A DNA stretch of 34,218 bases from RGIG3009 sp964470515 (GTDB lineage: Bacteria > Bacillota > Clostridia > Oscillospirales > Acutalibacteraceae), in NCBI GenBank assembly GCA_964470515.1, contig CAYYDD010000009.1, forward strand, positions 1 to 34,218, written 5' to 3'. The position numbers were made by a program, and so were the translations under genes. This document shows positions 1 to 8,900 of this stretch, piece after piece. The stretch's first letter is position 1. Every line of letters starts with the position of its first letter. The notes below the pieces were generated by a model. That model made no database searches and was not told where the DNA came from. It saw nothing but the letters and a program-made list of their open reading frames with translations.

Positions 1-60
1 ATCGAACCCTCGAACCTCACGGATGCGAACCGTGCGCTCTCCCAGCTGAGCTACGGGCCC
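1..60 (-). tRNA. tRNA-Ala (anticodon CGC), 3' end cut by window edge
   Basis: Read on the minus strand from position 60, the sequence folds as a tRNA. The 5' acceptor strand is GGGCCCG, the D arm is GCTC/GAGC around AGCTGGGA, the anticodon stem is CACGG/CCGTG, and the T loop begins TTCGAT. The seven-base anticodon loop is TTCGCAT, giving anticodon CGC, which reads GCG (alanine). G at position 3 fits the alanine G3-U70 identity pair, but U70 and the rest of the 3' acceptor strand lie outside the window. The variable region counts as six bases if the T stem is GAGGG, slightly long for a class I tRNA. A strong promoter lies directly upstream. Confidence 0.9.
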
Positions 61-77
61 AAATAAGGACGAACCTT

Positions 78-106
78 ATCTTATCGCAAAATTGAGGAGT
101 TGTCAA
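78..106 (-). promoter_or_regulatory. Sigma-A-type promoter for the tRNA-Ala gene
   Basis: On the minus strand a perfect -35 box TTGACA (101-106) is separated by exactly 17 bases from a -10 box TAAGAT (78-83). The -10 box ends 17 bases before the first base of the tRNA. This is a near-consensus vegetative promoter. No hairpin terminator was seen between it and the glycosyltransferase gene upstream, so some read-through into the tRNA is possible. Confidence 0.85.
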
Positions 107-125
107 GGGCTTTCTGCAAAAATTT

Positions 126-1280
126 TTAGCGCTTTAATATCTCGCGGTAGCGGGCATAGGCGCGGTCGACCGCATCCTCCCACGTGAGATACAGATCGCG
201 CGAGGCACGCTCGCCCACCAGACGCATCGCCGCGCGGTCGGCGCAGGCCTCCATAATGACCGCAGCGCAATTGGTGGCAGTCTCGTCGGCGATATAGCCG
301 GAGGCCTTATGCACGGCCCCCTCGGCGGCGCAGCTATCCCGCACCAGAAGCGACGGACAATCGCATGCGGCCGCCTCCTTGACGACGATCCCGCAGGTAT
401 CGTACGTCGAGGGGAAGAAGAACAGATCCGCCGCACTGTAAAACACACGCAGATACTCGCGGTCGCGGATGGGACCGGTGAAGGTGACCTCGTTGTCCAG
501 TCCCAGCTGGGTGACGTACTGCTTCATAGCCGGCAGGTCATACCCTTCGCCGACAAAGAGTGCGCGAAACGACATTCCGTTTTGCTTGAGCAGGGCATAG
601 GTATCCAACATCAGCCGGATGTTTTTATACCACATCATACGGCCGACGAACAGAAACACGGGCACGTCCTCGCGCAGCCCGTACTTTTCCCGCAGGGCGG
701 TGATTTGCCGGGGTGCGGCTTTGCCGCGCTTAAAATCCGTGCCGTTTTCCATCACGCGCCACGGACCGTCGTACCCGATATCCAGCAGCGTGTGACCGCA
801 GCTTTTGGTGACGACCCAGATCTCATCCGCCGCCTTGACGTTTTCCAGCAAAAACTTCATAGCCACCTTGCGCATTGCCGGGTTGGGCACGCGCTTTTGC
901 AGATCCAGATCGAAGCGGGTGTGATACGTGAGCACCACCGGTACTTTGGGACGGTGATTGATGGTCTTGACCAGCACCGACGACGCAAACGGCGCGTGAA
1001 CGTGCATCAGGTCAAAGCGGTGGGAGCGCAGATGGCGGATGGTATCGGGATCGAACGGAACACCCATACGGTACCCGATGCGGGCACCGATCGACAGCGA
1101 GGGATACCGTACCACGTCAAACGGGTAATGGTCCTGCACACCGCGGTATTTGGGGGTGACCACCGTCACGCGGCAGTCCTTTTTGTTCAGGTTCTCGGCA
1201 TAATTTTTCACGGTCTGCGCCACGCCGTCAATGAGCGGCGGGAACGAATCGTTAAACAAGCCGACGGAAAAGCTACTCAT
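126..1280 (-). CDS. GT4-family glycosyltransferase
   Basis: A 384-residue protein with the two-Rossmann-domain plan of family GT4 (GT-B fold) retaining glycosyltransferases. The N-terminal acceptor domain opens with a glycine-containing loop (residues 10-20, ending LIDGV). The C-terminal nucleotide-sugar domain has FVGRM (R214) with K219, and a DTCGIVVKE segment (D294 to E302) matching the E-x7-E motif, with Asp in the first position. Relatives include diacylglycerol glucosyltransferases and PimB-like mannosyltransferases, so a glycolipid or envelope-glycan role at the cytoplasmic membrane is plausible, but donor and acceptor cannot be told from sequence. The start is the ATG at 1278-1280, because AGGAGG lies 8 bases upstream; the reading frame extends further but would include the promoter. 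It is transcribed alone, divergent from hprK. Confidence 0.85.
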   Translation of the reverse strand: MSSFSVGLFNDSFPPLIDGVAQTVKNYAENLNKKDCRVTVVTPKYRGVQDHYPFDVVRYPSLSIGARIGYRMGVPFDPDTIRHLRSHRFDLMHVHAPFASSVLVKTINHRPKVPVVLTYHTRFDLDLQKRVPNPAMRKVAMKFLLENVKAADEIWVVTKSCGHTLLDIGYDGPWRVMENGTDFKRGKAAPRQITALREKYGLREDVPVFLFVGRMMWYKNIRLMLDTYALLKQNGMSFRALFVGEGYDLPAMKQYVTQLGLDNEVTFTGPIRDREYLRVFYSAADLFFFPSTYDTCGIVVKEAAACDCPSLLVRDSCAAEGAVHKASGYIADETATNCAAVIMEACADRAAMRLVGERASRDLYLTWEDAVDRAYARYREILKR

Positions 1281-1331
1281 ACAAAAAGCCTCCTGTGTGT
1301 TCGGCTGCATTTTCCTGCAAAATACACGATT

Positions 1332-1360
1332 AGTGTACCACAAGTGTCCGGTTTTTTCAA
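1332..1360 (-). promoter_or_regulatory. Promoter of the GT4 glycosyltransferase gene
   Basis: Minus-strand -35 box TTGAAA (1355-1360), 17-base spacer, -10 box TACACT (1332-1337). It sits about 50 bases upstream of the chosen ATG and supports that start. It lies back to back with the hprK promoter, with 26 bases between the two -35 boxes. Confidence 0.75.
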
Positions 1361-1386
1361 GCTGTGAAGAAAATTTTAAAAAAGAC

Positions 1387-1415
1387 TTTTCACAACCTCA
1401 AAAATACGCTATACT
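1387..1415 (+). promoter_or_regulatory. Promoter of the hprK operon with a dyad over the -10 box
   Basis: A -35-like TTTTCA (1387-1392) is followed after 17 bases by a good -10 box TATACT (1410-1415). The predicted start of transcription is near 1422, giving a leader of under 40 bases. The -10 box is the left half of a perfect 7-base inverted repeat, CTATACT at 1409-1415 and AGTATAG at 1423-1429, with a 7-base spacer. This is a candidate repressor site or a short 5' hairpin. Confidence 0.65.
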
Positions 1416-1458
1416 ATTACCAAGTATAGGATGCGTAAAGCGGAAAGGACGAGGTGAA

Positions 1459-2421
1459 ATGGCACAAACGTATTCGGTTTCGCTTGAAAAAATTATGAAG
1501 GAGCTGTCGCTGGAGGCTGTGTATATGCCGGAGGGCGGCGAAGAACGGCTGGTCGTCAGCGCGGAGGTCAACCGCCCCGGCTTAGGTCTGGCCGGTTATT
1601 TTGAGTATTTTGACAACAACCGTATTCAGGTCATCGGTAAGGGCGAGTACGGCTATCTGGAAGGTCTGTCTCCCGAGCAGCGTGAGCAGAGCGTCAATGC
1701 CCTCATCTCACACAAGCCCCCGCTGGTGGTGGTCGCGCGTGAGCTGAAGGTACTGCCTGAGCTGCTGTCGGCCTGCCGTGAGCACGACGTGCCGCTGTTC
1801 AGCTCCGCGGATACCACCTCCACCTTTATGGCTGCGCTCATCGCCTTCCTGAACGTGCAGCTGGCTCCGCGCATCACCCGCCACGGGGTTCTCGTCGAGG
1901 TTTCCGGTGAGGGTGTGCTGTTGGTGGGCGACAGCGGTATCGGTAAAAGTGAAACGGCCATCGAGCTGGTCAAGCGCGGCCACCGTCTCATTGCGGATGA
2001 TGCGGTGGAGATCCGTCGCGTGTCCTCCAAGTCGCTGGTCGGCGCCGCGCCGGAGAATATCCGCCATTACATTGAGTTGCGCGGTATCGGCATCGTCAAC
2101 GTGCGCCGCATCTTCGGTATGGGCGCTGTTAAAATGACCGAAAAGATTGATATGGTCATCCAGATGGAGCCGTGGGATAATAATAAGGTGTACGACCGAA
2201 TGGGTCTGGAAAGCGAGTATATGGATATTCTGGGCATCACGGTGCCGATGCTGACCATCCCTGTCAAGCCCGGCCGTAACCTCGCGATGATCATTGAAGT
2301 CGCGGCGATGAACAACCGTCAGAAGAAGATGGGCTACAACGCCGCGCACGAGCTGATGCAGAATCTCGGTATGGTAGACGATATTCCCGAAGGTCCCCGC
2401 CGTGATCCGCAGATATTCTGA
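1459..2421 (+). CDS. hprK: HPr kinase/phosphorylase
   Basis: HprK phosphorylates HPr of the phosphotransferase system on Ser46 and reverses the reaction, setting carbon catabolite control in Bacillota; the kinase is stimulated by fructose-1,6-bisphosphate. The 320-residue length fits the family. H142 begins the conserved HGVLVEV stretch that precedes the P-loop, and the P-loop GDSGIGKSE lies at residues 157-165. The C-terminal signature ELRGIGIVNVRRIFG follows. The ATG at 1459 is chosen because GAGGTG lies 3 bases upstream and the protein starts like its relatives; the open frame upstream runs through the promoter. It is the first gene of a probable operon that also holds glucokinase, and the gene for phosphofructokinase, whose product activates HprK, lies downstream. 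Confidence 0.96.
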   Translation: MAQTYSVSLEKIMKELSLEAVYMPEGGEERLVVSAEVNRPGLGLAGYFEYFDNNRIQVIGKGEYGYLEGLSPEQREQSVNALISHKPPLVVVARELKVLPELLSACREHDVPLFSSADTTSTFMAALIAFLNVQLAPRITRHGVLVEVSGEGVLLVGDSGIGKSETAIELVKRGHRLIADDAVEIRRVSSKSLVGAAPENIRHYIELRGIGIVNVRRIFGMGAVKMTEKIDMVIQMEPWDNNKVYDRMGLESEYMDILGITVPMLTIPVKPGRNLAMIIEVAAMNNRQKKMGYNAAHELMQNLGMVDDIPEGPRRDPQIF

Positions 2422-2433
2422 GAGGTGTAAGCC

Positions 2434-3162
2434 ATGGAGCCCTATTTTCGTCCGATAGCAGATCTGCATACGCACACGCTGGCCTCCCCGCACGCGTACA
2501 GTACGCTCACCGAAAACGCGACCGCCGCGGCCGCTCTCGGGATGGTGGCGGTAGCGTGTACCGATCACGGCCCGAAGGTCGGGGACGGGATGCATATCTG
2601 GCATTTTACCAATATGAAAATACTGCCCGATCGCATTGCCGGGCTGCGGCATCTGCGCGGCGTGGAGGCGAACGTGTGCGATTTCAAAGGCACACTGGAT
2701 CTGCCCGACCGGGTACTGCGGTCAATGGAGCTGGTCATCGCGTCGATGCACGACGGGACGATGCCGCACGGCACCCCCGAACAGATCACGGAAGCATGGC
2801 TTGCGATAGCGGAAAACCCGGAGGTCGATATTATCGGCCACTGCGGCACGCCGCTGTTCGCGTTTGACTATGAGTCTGTCATCCCGGTATTCGGGCGGCA
2901 CGGCAAAATCGTGGAGATCAACGAGGGTTCGTTCCGTGTGCGAAAGCAATCGCTGGAAAGCTGTGCGCGCATTGCCGCGCTGTGCAAGCAGCACGGGGTG
3001 CGGGTGGCGGTGAATTCCGATGCCCATTATCACGAGCAGGTGGGCAAGATGGAAAACGCCGTGGCACTGCTCAAGGAGATCGAGTTCCCGCAGGAGCTTA
3101 TCGTCAACAGCAGCCGCGAACGGTTTGAAGACTTTTTGAAGGAGAAGCAGGTAACGCTGTAA
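2434..3162 (+). CDS. PHP-domain phosphatase (YcdX-like)
   Basis: A 242-residue single-domain PHP protein of the YcdX type, which binds three metals and hydrolyses phosphate esters; the physiological substrate of this group is not settled. Metal-binding motifs run in order: DLHTHT (H12, H14), TDHGP (near residue 44), GVEANV, SMHDG, GHCGTP and NSDAHY near the C terminus. The start ATG has GAGAGGTG a few bases upstream and lies 12 bases after hprK. A PHP gene next to hprK and murB is common in clostridia, but no functional link to catabolite control has been shown to my knowledge. It is distinct from the PHP domain inside DnaE downstream. Confidence 0.87.
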   Translation: MEPYFRPIADLHTHTLASPHAYSTLTENATAAAALGMVAVACTDHGPKVGDGMHIWHFTNMKILPDRIAGLRHLRGVEANVCDFKGTLDLPDRVLRSMELVIASMHDGTMPHGTPEQITEAWLAIAENPEVDIIGHCGTPLFAFDYESVIPVFGRHGKIVEINEGSFRVRKQSLESCARIAALCKQHGVRVAVNSDAHYHEQVGKMENAVALLKEIEFPQELIVNSSRERFEDFLKEKQVTL

Positions 3163-3175
3163 GGGGGAACTATGT

Positions 3176-4123
3176 ATGGTGGCTATCGGTGTGGACCTCG
3201 GCGGTACGAATATCGTGGTCGGCGTTGTTAATGAACAGTATGAGATCGTGGCGAAGGTGCGTTGCAAAACGTGCGCCGACCGCCCGGCGGAAGATATTAT
3301 GCAGGATATTGCCAAGCTGTGCCGCGAGGCGGTGGAGAAGGCCGGTCTTTCGATGGAGGACGTGGGGAGCGTCGGCATCGGCTGCCCCGGCACCTGTAAC
3401 ACGCAGACCGGTATCGTGGAATACGCGAACAACCTGCACTTTCACAACGTGCCGATGGTTGCGCGGATGAATGAAATGCTGGGGATTCCCGTATATATCA
3501 ATAACGACGCCAACGCCGCCGCACTGGGTGAGGCAATGGCGGGTGCCGCTAAGGGCTCTAACAGCTGCGTTTGCATCACGCTGGGTACCGGCGTGGGCGG
3601 CGGTGTCATCATTGATGGCAAGATTTACGAGGGCTGCAACTACGCGGGCGCCGAGCTCGGTCACACCGTCATCCGGATGAACGGCGAGCCATGCACCTGC
3701 GGCCGCCGCGGCTGCTGGGAAGCGTATGCCTCCGCCACCGCGCTGGTGCGGCAGACAAAGGAAGCGATGAAAACGCACCCGAGCAGCAGGATGTGGCAGC
3801 TTGTGAACGGCGATCTCAGCCGTGTCAGCGGGTTGACGGCGTTTGACGGTATGCGTGCCGGGGACACGGTGGCCGCTGCGGTGGTGGATCGGTATATCGA
3901 GTATCTCGCCTGCGGTGTGATCGACGTTATCAACATCTTCCAGCCGGATATCGTGTGTATCGGCGGCGGTATCAGCCACGAGGGTGAAACGCTGCTGGTG
4001 CCGTTGCGTGAAAAGGTCGTGCTGGAACGGTACAGTAAATTCTGCCGGCAGCAGACGCAGATCGTCGCTGCGGCGCTGGGCAACGATGCCGGTGTCATCG
4101 GCGCGGCGTGTCTCGGAAGATAA
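3176..4123 (+). CDS. glk: Glucokinase, ROK family
   Basis: A 315-residue ROK-family sugar kinase that would phosphorylate glucose to glucose-6-phosphate with ATP in the cytoplasm. The phosphate-binding loop DLGGTN lies at residues 7-12, the catalytic base is D111 in NNDANAAALGE, the second glycine loop is LGTGVGGG, and the structural zinc site is H163 with C173, C175 and C180 in CTCGRRGCWE. There is no N-terminal helix-turn-helix, so it is an enzyme and not a ROK repressor. ATG 3176 follows AAGGGGG; the ATG at 3172 is out of frame. Glucose is the usual substrate for this subgroup, but another hexose or N-acetylmannosamine cannot be excluded. It is cotranscribed with hprK and murB. Confidence 0.9.
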   Translation: MVAIGVDLGGTNIVVGVVNEQYEIVAKVRCKTCADRPAEDIMQDIAKLCREAVEKAGLSMEDVGSVGIGCPGTCNTQTGIVEYANNLHFHNVPMVARMNEMLGIPVYINNDANAAALGEAMAGAAKGSNSCVCITLGTGVGGGVIIDGKIYEGCNYAGAELGHTVIRMNGEPCTCGRRGCWEAYASATALVRQTKEAMKTHPSSRMWQLVNGDLSRVSGLTAFDGMRAGDTVAAAVVDRYIEYLACGVIDVINIFQPDIVCIGGGISHEGETLLVPLREKVVLERYSKFCRQQTQIVAAALGNDAGVIGAACLGR

Positions 4124-4137
4124 GTAGGAGTGGTGGT

Positions 4138-5037
4138 ATGGAGCGGACACAACTGACGGCATATCTCAGCGGAACCGGCTGCCGTGTGCGGGAGCAGGAG
4201 CCACTTGCTGCCCATACCACGTTTCGCATCGGTGGTGCGGCGGAGTATTTCGTCACCGCCGAGACCGACGCGCAGGCGGCGGCCGTGCTGCGGCTGTGCC
4301 GCGAACAGAATATGCCGCTGCTCGTTATGGGCAACGGCTCCAACCTGTTGGTGAGTGACAGCGGCGTACCCGGTGTGGTGCTGCGCTTTGCTCCCGGCGA
4401 GATCGTCATAGACGGCACGCGGGTGACCGCTTCAGCGGGCGTACAGCTCGCAAAGCTGTGCACAGCAGTGCGCGACACGGGTCTGACCGGGCTGGAATTT
4501 GCTTTCGGCATTCCCGGTACGGTGGGCGGCGGCGTGTATATGAACGCGGGTGCCTACGGAGGACAACTGTCGGATGTGATACGCTCGGTCACCGCGCTGA
4601 CCCCGGACGGCGAGATCGCCGAGCTGTCGGCTGAGGAGCTGACGCTCGGCTACCGCCACAGCGTGTTTATGGAAAACGGATATGTTATTCTGACGGTCAC
4701 GATGGAGTTGCAACCGGGCGATCCTGCGGTTATTCGCACGGCGATGGAGGACTATCTCTCCCGTCGGCGCGACAAGCAGCCGCTGGAATACCCCAGTGCG
4801 GGTAGCTTTTTTAAGCGACCGAAGGGATATTTTGCGGGTGCGCTGATCGAACAGTGCGGCTTGAAGGGCTTCACGGTCGGCGGTGCGCAGATCAGCGAAA
4901 AGCACGCGGGTTTTGTTATTAACATCGGCGGTGCAACGTGTGCCGATGTGATGGCGCTCAGTGCCGCCGTGCAGGAACGTGTCAAGGAGTGCTTCGGCGT
5001 ACAGCTGGAGCAGGAGGTGCAATTGGTAGGAGGCTAA
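4138..5037 (+). CDS. murB: UDP-N-acetylmuramate dehydrogenase (UDP-N-acetylenolpyruvoylglucosamine reductase)
   Basis: MurB reduces UDP-GlcNAc-enolpyruvate to UDP-MurNAc with NADPH and FAD, the second committed step of peptidoglycan precursor synthesis. The 299-residue protein shows HTTFRIGG (26-33), the FAD-binding GNGSNLLVSD (65-74), FGIPGTVGGGVYMNAGAYGG (123-142), and YRHSVF (172-177), the short form typical of type II MurB. The catalytic serine is S223 in PSAGSFFKRP. The start at 4138 is preferred because TAGGAG lies just upstream; an earlier in-frame ATG at 4108 would overlap the end of glk. Only one base separates its stop codon from whiA. Confidence 0.95.
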   Translation: MERTQLTAYLSGTGCRVREQEPLAAHTTFRIGGAAEYFVTAETDAQAAAVLRLCREQNMPLLVMGNGSNLLVSDSGVPGVVLRFAPGEIVIDGTRVTASAGVQLAKLCTAVRDTGLTGLEFAFGIPGTVGGGVYMNAGAYGGQLSDVIRSVTALTPDGEIAELSAEELTLGYRHSVFMENGYVILTVTMELQPGDPAVIRTAMEDYLSRRRDKQPLEYPSAGSFFKRPKGYFAGALIEQCGLKGFTVGGAQISEKHAGFVINIGGATCADVMALSAAVQERVKECFGVQLEQEVQLVGG

Positions 5038-5038
5038 T

Positions 5039-5935
5039 ATGTCGTTCTCATCGGATATTAAAAACGAATTAGCGGCATTGCCCAACGAAAACGGCTGCTG
5101 TGATGCGGCACAGCTCTACGGTATGGCGGAATTTGGCCGTGCATTTTCGGTGTCGTCGGTATCACTACAGACCGAAAACGAAGCGGCGGCCTCGCGGTAC
5201 ATAGTGCTGATGGACACGGTGTGCGGTGTGACGGCGGAGCATACTGCTCCTGCGCCGGACAAGCCGGGTATGCACACGGTCGCGGTGCCGGCGGTCAACT
5301 GTGCCAAGGTGCTGGGTCGGTTCGGCCACGGCGGAAAAGAAGTGACCCGCCGTTTAAACCGCGCGGTGCTGGATTGTGATGCGTGCGCCGCGGCGTTTGT
5401 GCGCGGTGTGTTTCTGGTGTGCGGCGCGGTCACCAATCCGCAGGTGGATTATCATCTGGAATTCAGCGTGCCGTATCTCAATTTAAGCCGCGATCTGGCC
5501 ACACTGCTTGCGGAGCTGGGCTTACACCCTCGTATGGTGCGCCGCAAGGGAAACTACGTAGTGTATTTTAAAGAAAGCGAACAGATCGAGGACTGTCTGA
5601 CCCTGATGGGGGCCGTGAGTGCGTCGCTCGAGCTGATGAATGTTAAACTGATAAAAAGCATCCGCAACAACGTCAACCGCGCTGCAAACTGCGAAAACGC
5701 CAACATCGACAAGGTGGTGGCGGCGGCACTGGTGCAGACGGAGGCGGTGCGTCGGATCGAACAGACCGTTGGGTTGGACGCTCTGCCGGAGGATCTCCGC
5801 GAGCTGTGCCGTCTGCGTCTGGAAAATCCGGATTTTTCACTGCGTGCGCTCGGTGAGCATCTCGACCCGCCGCTCAGTCGGTCGGGGGTCAATCACCGTT
5901 TTCAGCGTATTATGGAGATCGCAGACAGCTTGTAA
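5039..5935 (+). CDS. whiA: DNA-binding protein WhiA
   Basis: WhiA is a DNA-binding protein with an N-terminal degenerate homing-endonuclease (LAGLIDADG-type) fold and a C-terminal helix-turn-helix. It controls sporulation septation in Streptomyces and influences cell division and chromosome segregation in Bacillus. The 298-residue protein starts with the typical SFSSDIKNEL and ends with the HTH segment (about 255-297), in which LRALGEHLDPPLSRSGVNHR is diagnostic. Strong GGTAGGAGG overlaps the end of murB. In many Bacillota rapZ and yvcK lie directly upstream of whiA; here murB does instead. The stop codon is part of the ribosome binding site of dnaE. Confidence 0.93.
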   Translation: MSFSSDIKNELAALPNENGCCDAAQLYGMAEFGRAFSVSSVSLQTENEAAASRYIVLMDTVCGVTAEHTAPAPDKPGMHTVAVPAVNCAKVLGRFGHGGKEVTRRLNRAVLDCDACAAAFVRGVFLVCGAVTNPQVDYHLEFSVPYLNLSRDLATLLAELGLHPRMVRRKGNYVVYFKESEQIEDCLTLMGAVSASLELMNVKLIKSIRNNVNRAANCENANIDKVVAAALVQTEAVRRIEQTVGLDALPEDLRELCRLRLENPDFSLRALGEHLDPPLSRSGVNHRFQRIMEIADSL

Positions 5936-5947
5936 GGAGGCTCTGCC

Positions 5948-8900
5948 ATGGCGTTTGTACATCTTCACGTTCATAGCGAATACAGTCTGCTGGATGGCGC
6001 TTGCCGTCTGGACGGGCTGATCGCGCGTGTCAAGGAGCTGGGACAGAGCGCGGTAGCGGTTACCGACCACGGCGTGATGTACGGTCTGGTGGAATTTTAC
6101 AAGGCTGCTAAAAAAGCGGGTATCAAGCCTATCCTCGGCTGTGAAGCGTACGTCGCTCCGCGCACGCGGTACGACCGTCAGCACGGTATCGACAGCGATA
6201 ATCACCATCTGGTGCTGCTGTGCGAAAACGATATTGGCTATGCCAATCTGGTGCGGCTGATCTCCGCCGCGTGGACGGAGGGCTTTTACAGTAAGCCCCG
6301 CGTGGATCGCGAGCTGCTGTCGCGGTATCATGAGGGTCTGATCGCGCTGTCGGCGTGTCTGGCAGGGGAGATCCCCGACGCTCTGCGGGACGGACGCTAT
6401 GCCGATGCTAAGCGCATTGCGCTGGAATATCAGGCACTGTTCGGTAAAAACAGTTTCTTTCTGGAATTACAGGATCACGGCATCGCGGAACAGCAGGAGG
6501 TTAACAACGGTATTCTGCGGATCTCGCGTGAAACGGGCATCCCGCTGGTGTGCACCAATGATGCGCACTACCTCACCCGCGCCGATGCCGAAATGCAGAA
6601 GATCCTTATTTGCATCCAGACCAATACCACGGTGGACGAGCCCAATCCGCTCGCGTTTCCCACCGATGAGTTTTATATCAAATCCGAAGCGGAGATGCGT
6701 TCGCTGTTTCCGCAACTGTCCGAGGCGTTCGACAACACCGCCCGCATCGCCGAGCGGTGTAACGTAGAGCTTGAATTCGGCCATACCAAGCTACCGAAAT
6801 TCGATGCCCCGGGCGGCGACAGCGTTGCCTATTTTCGCCGCCAATGCTACGAGGGCCTGCGCGGACGGTACGGCGACTCTCCCGACCCAGCCATCGTGCG
6901 TCGCTTGGAATATGAGATGGACACCGTGCAACGGATGGGCTATGTGGATTATTATCTCATCGTCAACGACTTCGTGCAGTATGCCAAAAACCACGATATC
7001 CCGGTCGGTCCGGGGCGTGGCTCGGGTGCGGGCAGCCTGTGTGCCTATTGCATCGGCATTACGGGCGTGGATCCCATCCGATATCAGCTATTGTTCGAAC
7101 GCTTTCTCAACCCCGAGCGGGTGAGTATGCCCGACTTCGATATCGACTTCTGCAATGAAAAGCGTCAGCAGGTTATTGACTACGTTATCCGCAAATACGG
7201 TGCTGACCACGTGGCACAGATCGTCACCTTCGGCACCCTCGCCGCCCGTGCGGCGATCCGCGACGTGGCACGGGCGATGGGTCTGCCGTACGCGGTCGGC
7301 GACGCCGTAGCCAAGCGTGTGCCGTGGGAGCTGAATATGACGCTGGATAAGGCGCTCAGACAATCGTCGGCTCTCAGGGAGCTGTACGACAACGACGAGC
7401 AGGTACGCGCGCTGGTGAATATGGCCAAAAAGGTAGAGGGGATGCCACGGCACGCCTCCACCCACGCGGCGGGTGTGGTCATCACCGCTCAGCCGGTATC
7501 GGAGTATGTGCCGCTGTGTCTTAACGGCGAGCTGGTTGCTACGCAGTACACGATGACCGCGCTGGAAGAACTGGGTCTGCTGAAAATGGATTTTCTGGGG
7601 TTGCGCAACCTGACTATCATCGACGATGCGCAGCGGATGATCTGCGCCTCGGGTGAGCCGCTGTTCGATATCAACGCCGTGCCGCTGGACGCACCCGCAG
7701 TATATAAAATGCTGTCGCAGGGCAACAGTGACGGCGTGTTCCAGTTTGAATCCGCAGGTATGAAGCGGGTGCTGACCCAACTCAAGCCCGATCATTTTGA
7801 AGATCTTATCGCGGTCATTTCGTTGTTCCGCCCCGGGCCGATGGAGTCTATTCCGCGGTACATAGAAAACCGCCACCATCCCGAGCGGGTCACCTATAAG
7901 CACCCGTTGCTGGAGCCTATTTTAAAGGTCACCTACGGCTGTATCGTGTATCAGGAGCAGGTGATGCAGATTTTCCGTGACCTGGGCGGGTACTCGCTCG
8001 GCCGCGCCGATCTGGTGCGCCGTGCGATGTCCAAGAAAAAGCACGACGTGATGCAAAAGGAACGCGAGATATTCCTGCACGGCCTGACAAATGACGACGG
8101 TACCGTGGTCGTCGACGGCTGCGTGCGCCGCGGTGTGCCGCAGGCGGTGGGTGAAGCCGTCTTTGAGGAAATGGCCGCGTTCGCATCCTATGCGTTTAAT
8201 AAATCCCACGCGGCGGCATATGCTGTGGTGGCATATCAGACCGCGTATCTCAAGGCATATTATCCGAGGCAGTATATGGCAGCGCTGCTCACCAGCGTGC
8301 TGGACAGCCGCAAGGTACCGGGTTATATCCGTGAATGTGAACGGCTTCGCATCCGCGTGCTGCCGCCGTCGGTGAATGAGAGTACCGCAGCCTTTACCTC
8401 CGTGGGCGATCATATCCGCTTCGGTCTGCTGGCGGTGAAAAATCTGGGCAGTACGCTCATTCGTGAGTTGGTGCGCGACCGCGAGGAGGAAGGCCCGTTT
8501 ACCAGCTTTTACTCCTTCTGCCGCCGTATGGTGCGGCACCGCGAATTTAATCGTCGCGCCTTAGACAGTCTTATCCGTTGCGGTGCACTGGATGGTCTGG
8601 GCGCCAACCGCCGCCAGATGCTGGAATCCGCCGCATTGGTGTTGGACGGTCTGGAGGATGCCGGTCGCCGCAATCTGGAGGGTCAGCTCGGCTTTTTCGA
8701 TCAGGGCGACTTTGCTGCAAGCAGCGAGCCGTCGTTGCCCGCCGTGGCAGAGCTGCCGTATGAGGATCTGCTGGCGATGGAAAAGGAAGTGTCCGGTCTG
8801 TATCTTACCGGCCACCCGCTGAAGCCGTACGAAGCACTGCACAAACGGCTGAACGCCGACCGTGCCGATGCGATACTGGATGCGTTCTCCGACGTGCTGG

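Noticed and set aside
309..1367. 352-codon plus-strand frame opposite the glycosyltransferase
   Set aside because: It is a shadow of the glycosyltransferase gene: the product is rich in His, Gln and Arg without motifs, and no promoter or ribosome binding site was found for it.
1708..2652. 314-codon minus-strand frame across hprK and the PHP gene
   Set aside because: It spans two unrelated conserved genes in antisense and shows no family motif.
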